From Planctomycetota bacterium (GTDB lineage: Bacteria > Planctomycetota > Planctomycetia > Gemmatales > Gemmataceae): DNA of 43,572 bases. The position numbers and the translations under genes are program-made. This document shows, one piece after another, positions 27,901 through 34,184 of the stretch. Where the stretch lies: positions 1-43,572 of the forward strand of contig VGZJ01000014.1 of the NCBI GenBank assembly GCA_016872595.1. Reading direction: 5' to 3'. Positions within the stretch are counted from its first letter, which is position 1. Each line of letters begins with the position of its first letter. The notes under the pieces were generated by a model. The model searched no databases, was not told where the DNA came from, and saw only the letters and a program-made list of their open reading frames with translations.

Positions 27901-28386
27901 GAGCGCGGCAACCGCCACTTCCCAACTCGACGGCGTGCCGCGGTGGATCACGCCGCGCGAGCGGTCCGGATCGTACAGGTCGAGGACCGAGGCGAGCGCG
28001 TGGAGGCCGGCCCCGCCGAGGCTACCGGGGTGCGACGGGTTGCCTTCGATCTTGGTGGGCCGCCCCTCGCTGCTGCGAACGAGTACGCCCTGCCCGTAGC
28101 CGGCGAGCGGGGCGGCGCTGGCGTAGAACGTGGGCACGCCGGGCGTGACCTCGTCCGGCTGCGTGGTGTACGGCATGATCTTGCGCTGCGCCGCCGGGCG
28201 CAGGTTGCAGCCCGCGCCGGTGGCGAGCGCGATGGACGCGCTCATCAGGGTGAGGAACCGGCGGCGGCTCGGCTCGTCGGCGAACTCGGCCGCGCCCTCA
28301 GGAAACTCGTCCCGGCCCGGCCCCAAGAGCGCGGGCGGCAGCGCGTCGGGGGCGGTCGCGGCGATATCCGTGCTGTCGGGTTTCAT
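24973..28386 (-). CDS. actB: Alternative complex III subunit ActB, iron-sulfur subunit with cofactor-less molybdopterin-enzyme-like domain
   Basis: 1137 residues. A Tat-type signal, SRRRFLTLMSASIAL (40-54), ends in TGAGC (Cys60), suggesting export of the folded protein and possibly lipid attachment. Residues ~70-800 resemble the molybdopterin oxidoreductase fold but have no N-terminal CxxCxxxC cluster, as known for ACIII. The C-terminal ferredoxin-like part (874-1137) contains 15 clustered cysteines: 879/882/885/889, 937/940/945/949, 969/975/979, 1018/1021 and 1080/1084. That is enough for three 4Fe-4S and one 3Fe-4S centre. Start ATG at 28386 has GAGGA upstream; upstream in-frame codons fall in palindrome D. 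Confidence 0.95.
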   Translation of the reverse strand: MKPDSTDIAATAPDALPPALLGPGRDEFPEGAAEFADEPSRRRFLTLMSASIALATGAGCNLRPAAQRKIMPYTTQPDEVTPGVPTFYASAAPLAGYGQGVLVRSSEGRPTKIEGNPSHPGSLGGAGLHALASVLDLYDPDRSRGVIHRGTPSSWEVAVAALRKALVDDSGQPKNVKLRVLTEAVTSPTLAQQLTALLAAVPNARWVQFDAVSSANAREGILKAFGKPLNVVYDFNRADVVVSLDADFLGTGPGHVRYSRDFADRRKLRAGGKDAAEIAAGREAATPEKPFKEGIKSDHADALLNRLYAVETMPTNTGAVAEHRLAITSGEIETFARALATAVGVTGVPPGGALSKAAQDWVAPLAADLKDPARNGKVIVVVGDHLAPSLHALSFAINEKLGALGKTVKLVEPVEATVAGKMMDLKALTAELAARTADALLILGGANPAHTAPADIDFAAALTAFGKDPAKFSLHLGSHVDETGVLCDWHVNEAHYLETWGDVRGYDGTATIQQPLIAPLHGGKSAIELLATLMKGAEPGVPGSPRDPLEIVRETWKGWFHKKNPALTEEKKHGDFERFWQTAVRAGVVAGSASAPVAAALATTWATGAAASPPAPGASDLEINFRACPALFDGRFANNGWLQELPKPLTKISWDNAAYLSPNTATKLQLPKIDFRWTAGEHGRAEVSVLEIEVNGKKVKAPAWVLPGHADGAITVHLGHGRTRAGTYAAHTPDEPNAEGQPYRGFNAYPLRTSAAPWSAPAKVTKTGKTYFLACTQGHWAMAEKDPISGKMLDRKPVRRGSVTEYKKNPKFAKIPPMATGETEGINDNMPHPKGYKDHHAHDQRLHPLNMYAPAEGLAPGMREFQQRRWGMALDLSACTGCSACVIACQSENNVPVVGKKEVTRGREMYWINIDRYYAGNEADSNAVQAYFQPRMCVQCENAPCEIVCPVGATVHSTDGLNDMTYNRCVGTRYCSNNCPYKVRRFNFLTFQDWGTDTIKLGRNPDVSVRSRGVMEKCTFCVQRIRGAEIVAERELARWTGLTDAERAAMKNVPPPGYRKEPDPAKGEVLIKDGEILTACQAACPSGAVVFGDLNDPTAAVSRWKNEPSNYGLLAELNTRPRLTYTAVVRNPNPKMP

Positions 28387-28408
28387 CGGTTCCTCGGTCG
28401 CGTGTCTT

Positions 28409-28486
28409 GTAGGGTGGGACAAGGCTTTGCGCCGTCCCACCTCTTCTAGCTCTGGTGGGACGGCGCAAAGCCTTGTCCCACCCTAC
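28409..28486. repeat. GTAG double-hairpin palindrome D (actA / actB gap)
   Basis: A 33-bp perfect inverted repeat, arms 28409-28441 and 28454-28486, spacer 12 nt. GTAG head, hairpin stem GGTGGGAC/GTCCCACC, mirrored right arm ending CTAC. Same arm family as palindrome C (one base differs in the hairpin loop region). It lies 6 nt from the actA stop and 22 nt from the actB start. Confidence 0.9.
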
Positions 28487-28492
28487 AAAGCG

Positions 28493-29185
28493 CTACCTGT
28501 GGCACATCGAGCAGTTGGTCAGCGTGACCGCGTCGCGGACCTTGTGCTTCTCTTTCAGTTCCAGACCGAGTTCTAACTGCGTGTACGGCTTGCCGGTCTT
28601 CGGGTTCGGGCCGGCCTGCGCCGCGTCCCACTTCATGTTGAAGACTTCCTTCTGCGGGCGCAGGTGCTTTTCCGGCGTGCGGTGGCACGCGATGCACCAT
28701 TCCATCAGCAGCGTGCTGCTCTGCATCGTCAGGTTCTGCTGGTCGAGTTGGCCGTGGCACGACACGCAGCCCACGCCCTTCGCCACGTGGATCGAGTGGT
28801 TGAAGTAGGCGTAGTGCGGCAGGTTGTGGACCCGGTTCCACTCGATGGGCTTGTCCTTCTTGTAGCTCTCGCGCACCGGGGCGAGCATGTCCGCACCTTG
28901 CCAGATTTGCTGGTGGCAGTTCATGCACGTCTTGGTGGGCGGGATGTTGGCGAACCCGGACTTCTCCACGGTCGTGTGGCAGTACTCGCAGTGGATGCCG
29001 AGTTGCCCGACGTGGTGGGCGTGGCTGAACGCGACCGGCTGCGCCGGGGTGTCGCCCTGCCCGGTGGCGTAACTGGAGCGGTAGAACGCGGCCCCGGTCA
29101 CACCCGTCAGACCGCCGAGCAGCGGCAGGCCGAGGACGATCATCTTGGCGATCGGGTTCAGCGCCTTCGGGAAAATCTGGGGCAT
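28493..29185 (-). CDS. actA: Alternative complex III subunit ActA, pentahaem cytochrome c
   Basis: 230 residues. One N-terminal signal-anchor helix (about 12-33) and five CxxCH haem sites: CEYCH 66-70, CMNCH 87-91, CVSCH 140-144, CIACH 164-168 and CSMCH 225-229. Extra histidines (HAHH near 55-58, FNHSIH near 129-133) supply distal ligands. This is exactly the haem number known for ActA, which forms the electron wire from ActB to ActE outside the membrane. First act gene of the cluster; the stop is followed 6 nt later by palindrome D. Confidence 0.96.
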   Translation of the reverse strand: MPQIFPKALNPIAKMIVLGLPLLGGLTGVTGAAFYRSSYATGQGDTPAQPVAFSHAHHVGQLGIHCEYCHTTVEKSGFANIPPTKTCMNCHQQIWQGADMLAPVRESYKKDKPIEWNRVHNLPHYAYFNHSIHVAKGVGCVSCHGQLDQQNLTMQSSTLLMEWCIACHRTPEKHLRPQKEVFNMKWDAAQAGPNPKTGKPYTQLELGLELKEKHKVRDAVTLTNCSMCHR

Positions 29186-29239
29186 TGAAGAACCGCCTTC
29201 TTGCGTGCGTTCACCGGAACCGAACCGACGCGGGCCGCG

Positions 29240-29575
29240 TCACCACGGGTACACGGGCAACGAGTCCCACTGCAAATAGCGGAGGAACTGGTTCAGCGTC
29301 AGGGTGATGCTCAGGCTGGTGGCGCACAGGAGCGTGCCGACCATCGCGTAGTTCTCGCCCCGCAGCCCGCCCTTCACGCCGCGGAACACCGAGATGATGC
29401 CGAGGATCAAGCCGACCGTCGCGAGGATCGAGGTGAACGGGGTCCACCAGAACACGCAGGCGCTGAAGAAGCCCAACCCGACCGACGCCCCCGCGAGGCC
29501 GCGGGCGATGTACGAATCGTTGGGCGATGGCTTACCGCTCGTCACCGGCGGGGTGCTAGGGGCGGGATGATCCAC
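29240..29575 (-). CDS. Small membrane protein (DUF4190-like), upstream of actA
   Basis: 111 residues. Polar N-terminus, then two hydrophobic segments around residues 27-62 (ASVGLGFFSACVFWWTPFTS; ILATVGLILGIISVFRG) and a third near 77-93. The GLxLGIISVFRG pattern resembles DUF4190-type membrane proteins; function unknown. The GTG at 29575 is chosen because GGAGG lies 8 nt upstream. It reads into actA after 54 nt and is the first gene of the long minus-strand block, so the promoter for the respiratory operon probably lies upstream of it. Confidence 0.75.
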   Translation of the reverse strand: MDHPAPSTPPVTSGKPSPNDSYIARGLAGASVGLGFFSACVFWWTPFTSILATVGLILGIISVFRGVKGGLRGENYAMVGTLLCATSLSITLTLNQFLRYLQWDSLPVYPW

Positions 29576-29730
29576 GGGTCGCGCCTCCGTCCGGGAGAAC
29601 GTCCATTCGGTGTGCGGCGCGGCGGAAAATGAGCGCCACGGGTCCGCACGAGCTCGGCTTGTGTGGCGGCCGAAACCGCCGGACAGCCGGCACGTCTTGT
29701 GATTATGGGCTTCGTGGGGAAGTGTCTACC

Positions 29731-29758
29731 CGACTTTGCCGCAATTGTCACAAAGTCG
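29731..29758. promoter_or_regulatory. Operator-like dyad upstream of the respiratory operon
   Basis: Perfect 8-bp inverted repeat CGACTTTG ... CAAAGTCG around an AT-richer 12-bp centre (CCGCAATTGTCA), a 28-bp footprint about 155 nt upstream of the first gene of the minus-strand block. It lies in an otherwise empty gap (29576-29858). The size and symmetry suit a dimeric regulator; I see no convincing -35/-10 pair next to it. Confidence 0.35.
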
Positions 29759-29858
29759 AGATGGTAGCCCGAAGAGACAAGAATTCAACAAGTAAATGCC
29801 AAGAAAACGCCCGCGAAACGCGATAGCGATTGGGCGACCGTTGAAGGGTGGACCGGGT

Positions 29859-30083
29859 TCACGCAGCCCGCAGTTCGGGCGCGGCCGTCGCGCGGGCGTC
29901 GAGCAGACGCAGCATGTGCGCGTAGCGGCGGCGGACGCGGTACTCTTCGACCACCGCCCGCGCGTACAACATGCCCGGAACATACAGAAGCAGCGTGAGG
30001 CCGGCGGTCTTCGCGGCCCGCGAGGTCGGCGCGGTCAGCAGCACCGCCAGCGGCGGGCACAGCACGGAAAGCACAGTCAACAT
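29859..30083 (-). CDS. UPF0057/Pmp3-like mini membrane protein
   Basis: 74 residues. Two hydrophobic segments separated by a short basic turn: TVLSVLCPPLAVLLTAP, then AGLTLLLYVPGMLYARAVV. The CPPLAV...YVPGMLYA layout matches the PF01679 (YqaE/Pmp3) pattern, in which the second helix carries Y-x-P-G-x-x-H/Y-A. The C-terminal ~30 residues are a basic extension absent from the shortest family members. Pmp3 proteins are associated with membrane potential and salt or cold stress. ATG at 30083 has a GGAG-type site upstream. Its position upstream of the respiratory block is noted but not evidence of a link. Confidence 0.72.
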   Translation of the reverse strand: MLTVLSVLCPPLAVLLTAPTSRAAKTAGLTLLLYVPGMLYARAVVEEYRVRRRYAHMLRLLDARATAAPELRAA

Positions 30084-30457
30084 GGGAGTCGGCTCCGGCG
30101 GGCGGGCGCGGGGGCTGGAGTGTATTTCGTGGTCCCTCCCGCCACCTTACATGATGAGCAGTTAAAGACCGCTTAACCGTCGCTGAGTAACCGCTGAGAA
30201 CTTGACGGGGCGCGGACAATGTGCCGGTCGGCGCGCGGCGCGCGGTTGTAACGATTCTTCTGATTGCACGGCCGGGGTCGGGCGGCTTCGCGCCGCGGTA
30301 CAATCGCGACCCGGCGCGAACGCAACCGGGGCGCACCACCAGTTCTTATCGCGCCGACCGATACCTGCGGCCGACACAGTACGTTGAAGTTGTGCGGCGC
30401 GGCCGCGCGCCGCGTTTCTCCCTTCACGAACGGAACGCCCGGAACGAGCGAAACCGC
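30084..30457. other. Divergent intergenic region without a gene
   Basis: 374 nt between the UPF0057-like gene (minus) and the surface-protein gene (plus); it must hold promoters for both. Visible structure: an imperfect tandem repeat TAACCGTCGCTGAG / TAACCGCTGAG at 30174-30198, and a TACAAT -10-like box at 30299-30304 on the plus strand without a good -35 at the right distance. In-frame codons extend from the surface gene up to 30221, but the translated stretch is Arg/Pro-rich noise. Confidence 0.5.
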
Positions 30458-33079
30458 ATGAGCAAGAACCGCACCTGCACGCGCTTCGTGCCGAAGGTCG
30501 AAGGACTCGAGGACCGCGTCGTTCCCGCTGGGAACGTGTTCGTCTCGGTGTTCGAGGGCGTGCTGTACGTGAGCGGCGACGAAGCCGCGAACGCCGTGAA
30601 GATCACCGGCGTGGGGCGCACCGGCGCGATCGTGAGCGCGCTCGACGCCACCACCACATTCAACGGCCGGAGCGGGCCGCTCGAAGTCGACGGCATCACC
30701 CGCGACATCTACGTCCGGCTCCACGGCGGCGACGACATACTCGTCATGGAGAACGTGCGCCCGCCGCGCGCGATCAACGCCGACACCGGCACCGGCAACG
30801 ACACCCTTATCATCACCAACGCGGCCCCGCGCAAGGAGACGATTCTCGGCACCGGCGACGGCGACGACACCGTCGCGATCACCGATTCCCTGTTCCGCCG
30901 CTACCTGTTCCTCGACACGGGCGCGGGCGACGACGCCGTGACCGCGACGCGCGCCGCGGCCCTCGACTTCATCCTGACGAACCCCGCGGGCGGCGACTTC
31001 TTCAACAACGTGAATTCCACTCTGGTGCGCCCGAACGTGACCGGGTTCACCAACGGCCCGGAGCGCACCGCCCCGACCCCGACGCTGACCAGCGCCGCCC
31101 CCGACCCGACGCGCGACGCCCCTGTCGAGTTCGCCGTCAACTTCGACGAGGCCGTGACCGGCTTCGAGGCGGCCGACATCACCCTCACCAACGGGACCGT
31201 GGCAAACTTCGTGGCGCTCGACGCGCGCACCTACACCTTCACCGTGACGCCGACCGCGGACGGTCCCGTGACCGCAACGGTCCCCGCGAACGTCGCGACC
31301 GACGCCGTGGGCAACGGCAACGGGGCCTCCGAGACCCTGACGCGCACCTTCGATACCACCGCGCCAACGGTCGCGGTCACGGCGCTGACGACGAACGACA
31401 CGACGCCCGTTGTGTCCGGCACCGTGGGCGAAGCCGACGCGACCGTGAACGTCGTGGTGAACGGGCGCACGTACAGCGCCGCGGTGGGCGGAACGGTGTG
31501 GGCCGCGAGCATCACCGACCCGCTGGCCGACGGCACGTACACCGTGACCGCGACCGCGACCGACCGCCTCGGCAACGCCCGCACCGCGACCGGCACGCTC
31601 GTGGTGGACGCCACCCCGCCGACGACGCAGTTCAGCGCCAGCCCCGCGTCGCCGATCAACGGCACGAGCACCACGGTCACGATCACGTTCAGCGAACCCG
31701 TGACCGGGTTCGGCACGGCCGACGTGACCGTGGCGAACGGGACGAAGGGCGCGTTCATCCTCGTCAGCCCGACCGTGTACACGGTCGCCGTGACCTCGAA
31801 CCGCGACGGCGAAGCGGAAGTGCGCGTCGCCGCGAACGGCGCGACCGACGCCGCGGGCAACGGCAACGGGGCCGACAGCTTCAGCGTGGTGTTCAACACC
31901 GGGCAGCCGACGCTCGCCCTCGCCACCGGGTCCGACAGCGGGCCGGACGGCGACCTGCGCACCGACGCCGCGACGGTCTCGCTGGTGGGCACTGCGCGCC
32001 CCGGGGCCACGGTGCGCCTGTACGCCGCGACCGTGCCCGGCACGCCCGGCACCGGCACCCTCCTCGACACCGTGACCGCGGACGGGAGCGGCGCGTTCAG
32101 CTTCACGAACGTCGCGCTCGCGGTCGGGCCGAACAGCTTCGCGGTTCAGGCCACCGACACCAGCAACTTCGTCAGCAACACCTTCTCGCAGACGTTCGTT
32201 CGCAACACGCCGCCCACCGTGTCCGCCACGATCCCGGACCAGACGCTCAACCCCGGCGACGCGCCCGCGACCATCGACCTCACGAACGTGTTCGTGGACG
32301 CCGAAACTGTGGTCCGGTTCGCCACCACGTACCCGACCGGCCAGAGTACCACACTGGACATCAACCTGTTCGACGCCACCCCGGTCACGACCGCGAACTT
32401 CCTCAACTACGTCAACGCCGCGTCGAACGCCAATTACAACAACAGCGTGTTCCACCGGAAGATCGACCAGTTCGTGCTACAGGGTGGCGGGTTCAAGTTC
32501 GTGGACAGCGGCACGACCACAGCGACCGCGTTCCCAGAAATCACCGAGTTCGCTCCCATCGACGACGAGTTCGCCAACATCTCGAACACGCGCGGCACCA
32601 TCGCGATGGCGAAGCCGGGCGCGCCGGACACCGCGACCAACGAGTTCTTCTTTAACCTCGGCGACAACAGCCGCGCGCTGGACAGCGCGTCCAACGCCGG
32701 CGGGTTCGCGGTCTTCGGGCAGGTGATGAACGGCGGCCTCGCGGTGATCGACGCCGTTGCGACGCTAGACGAGTTCGGCGGTACGGGGGTGCCGGGCGCG
32801 GGGCCGTTCCCGGTGTCGGCGAACGCGGACACGGAAAACTTCCCCGCGAACATCGGCGCGGCCGACCTCGCCCTCATCACAACGGCCGCCGCGCTGACCG
32901 CGGCGCAGCGCATGCAGTTCACGGTGGACGCACCCAACAACACGGTCGCGACCGCCGCGATTGCCAACGGCGTGCTGACCGTCACCCCGGTGGGCGCGGG
33001 CACGGTGACGTTCACGATCACCGCGACCGACCTCGACGGCTCGGCCACCACAACGACGGTCATGGTCACGGTGAACTAG
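30458..33079 (+). CDS. Large surface protein with LEDR motif, RTX-like repeats, Ig-like modules and a cyclophilin domain
   Basis: 873 residues. The N-terminus MSKNRTCTRFVPKVEGLEDR has no hydrophobic signal peptide; the LEDRxxPA motif recurs at the N-termini of planctomycete giant surface proteins. Residues ~85-165 contain Asp/Gly RTX-like repeats (GGDDIL, GTGNDTL, GDGDDTV, GAGDDAV). Ig-like modules follow at ~207-305, 305-387, 387-485 and 487-585; the first and third are close repeats (both TDA[VA]GNGNGA). From ~587 an Ig-like strand set begins (TIPDQTLNPGDAPATIDL). At ~620-815 it is interrupted by a cyclophilin domain (VFHRKIDQFVLQGGG, TNEFFFNLGDN, FAVFGQV), then resumes to the end (MQFTVDAPNN...). 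The cyclophilin keeps the catalytic Arg (FHR), but Gln of NxxQFF is Glu. Confidence 0.9.
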   Translation: MSKNRTCTRFVPKVEGLEDRVVPAGNVFVSVFEGVLYVSGDEAANAVKITGVGRTGAIVSALDATTTFNGRSGPLEVDGITRDIYVRLHGGDDILVMENVRPPRAINADTGTGNDTLIITNAAPRKETILGTGDGDDTVAITDSLFRRYLFLDTGAGDDAVTATRAAALDFILTNPAGGDFFNNVNSTLVRPNVTGFTNGPERTAPTPTLTSAAPDPTRDAPVEFAVNFDEAVTGFEAADITLTNGTVANFVALDARTYTFTVTPTADGPVTATVPANVATDAVGNGNGASETLTRTFDTTAPTVAVTALTTNDTTPVVSGTVGEADATVNVVVNGRTYSAAVGGTVWAASITDPLADGTYTVTATATDRLGNARTATGTLVVDATPPTTQFSASPASPINGTSTTVTITFSEPVTGFGTADVTVANGTKGAFILVSPTVYTVAVTSNRDGEAEVRVAANGATDAAGNGNGADSFSVVFNTGQPTLALATGSDSGPDGDLRTDAATVSLVGTARPGATVRLYAATVPGTPGTGTLLDTVTADGSGAFSFTNVALAVGPNSFAVQATDTSNFVSNTFSQTFVRNTPPTVSATIPDQTLNPGDAPATIDLTNVFVDAETVVRFATTYPTGQSTTLDINLFDATPVTTANFLNYVNAASNANYNNSVFHRKIDQFVLQGGGFKFVDSGTTTATAFPEITEFAPIDDEFANISNTRGTIAMAKPGAPDTATNEFFFNLGDNSRALDSASNAGGFAVFGQVMNGGLAVIDAVATLDEFGGTGVPGAGPFPVSANADTENFPANIGAADLALITTAAALTAAQRMQFTVDAPNNTVATAAIANGVLTVTPVGAGTVTFTITATDLDGSATTTTVMVTVN

Positions 33080-33208
33080 CGCGCCGCGCGAACTCGGTCC
33101 GCGCCTCTCGCCCGCGGCCGCGGCGCGGGAGGAAATCGGCGGGCCCGCCGATAAGATACGCGGCACCGCGGCGCGCCCGCCGCCCGTTCCCTCCCATCGG
33201 CGAGCCAC

Positions 33209-33973
33209 ATGATTACGTACAGCTTCACCGGTAAGGTGGTCCTCGTGACCGGCAGCTCGCGCGGCATCGGTGCGGGCGTGCTCTCCGCGTTCGCCAAGGC
33301 CGGCGCGACCTGCGTACTGCACTTCTGGGACGACCCGGACGGCGCGAACAAGAAGGACGCCGACGCGCTCGCGTCCGAACTGCGCGCGCTGCCGGGCGCG
33401 CCCGCCGTTCACACCATCGCCGCCGACGTGCGCGACGCCAACCAGATTGAGTCGCTGATGAAGCAGGTGAAGGCGACCTGCGGCGGTCTCGACGTGCTGG
33501 TCAACAACGCCGGCATTATCAAGGACCGCACGCTCCGCAAGATGACCCTCGACGAGTGGCACGCGGTCATTCAGACGAACCTCGACGGCGTGTTCCACTG
33601 CTGCAAGTTCGGAACGGAAATCCTCCGCGACGGCGGGCGGATCGTGAACATCGCGTCGGTCGCGGGGCTGGTCGGGTTCCACGGCCAGACCAACTACGCC
33701 GCGGCGAAGGCCGGGGTGATCGGGCTGACGCGCGTGCTGGCGAAGGAGCTGGCGCGGCGGCAGATCACCGCGAACGCCATCGCACCGGGCATGATCCAGA
33801 CCGCGATGATGGGCGAGGTGAAGGGCGACGTGCTGGCGGAGTACCTGAAGGCGATCCCGGCCGGGCGGTTCGGCACGCCCGCCGACATCGCCAACGCTGT
33901 GCTGTTCCTCGCGAGCGAGGAGAGCGCCTACGTGACCGGCCAAGTGCTCCCCGTCACAGGCGGCTGGGTGTGA
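33209..33973 (+). CDS. Short-chain dehydrogenase/reductase (FabG-like)
   Basis: 254 residues, classical SDR. NAD(P)-binding TGSSRGIG at 14-21, NNAG at 99-102, catalytic Ser150 (NIAS), Tyr163 and Lys167 (NYAAAKAG), and the C-terminal TGQVLPVTGGWV typical of FabG-type 3-oxoacyl-ACP reductases. No acyl-carrier-protein or other fatty-acid gene is nearby, so the substrate cannot be assigned; a general 3-oxoacyl reductase is the default. It follows the surface protein after 129 nt. Downstream, a 6-bp hairpin GCGCAA/TTGCGC at 33979-33994 may be a weak terminator. Confidence 0.92.
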   Translation: MITYSFTGKVVLVTGSSRGIGAGVLSAFAKAGATCVLHFWDDPDGANKKDADALASELRALPGAPAVHTIAADVRDANQIESLMKQVKATCGGLDVLVNNAGIIKDRTLRKMTLDEWHAVIQTNLDGVFHCCKFGTEILRDGGRIVNIASVAGLVGFHGQTNYAAAKAGVIGLTRVLAKELARRQITANAIAPGMIQTAMMGEVKGDVLAEYLKAIPAGRFGTPADIANAVLFLASEESAYVTGQVLPVTGGWV

Positions 33974-34184
33974 GGATAGCGCAAGCAATTGCGCCACGCG
34001 CGTGCGTGCGTTGTGCAACCGTTTCGGAATCGTGCCACCGCCCGCGACACGACGGTCGCGGTCGAGTGCGGCTTTGCGCTTCTCTCAGCGGTGACTTCGG
34101 GATACGCTCTGTTGAACTCGCGGCCTGTCGCAGCGAAGCGCTGCTTCACGGCCGCTCCACCCTCTCCCTCCCGGAGTGCCGCCG

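Noticed and set aside
24691-28449. 1252-codon open frame on the plus strand opposite actB/actC
   Set aside because: Antisense shadow caused by high GC in codon position three; the translation is Arg/Val/Gly/His-rich without any family feature, while actB and actC are unmistakable on the other strand.
30221-30457. Longer start for the surface protein
   Set aside because: The extra 79 residues are Arg/Pro-rich noise across a promoter region; the LEDR motif normally lies close to the N-terminus.
33979-33994. Terminator after the SDR gene
   Set aside because: Only a 6-bp stem without U-tract; too weak to list as a terminator of its own.
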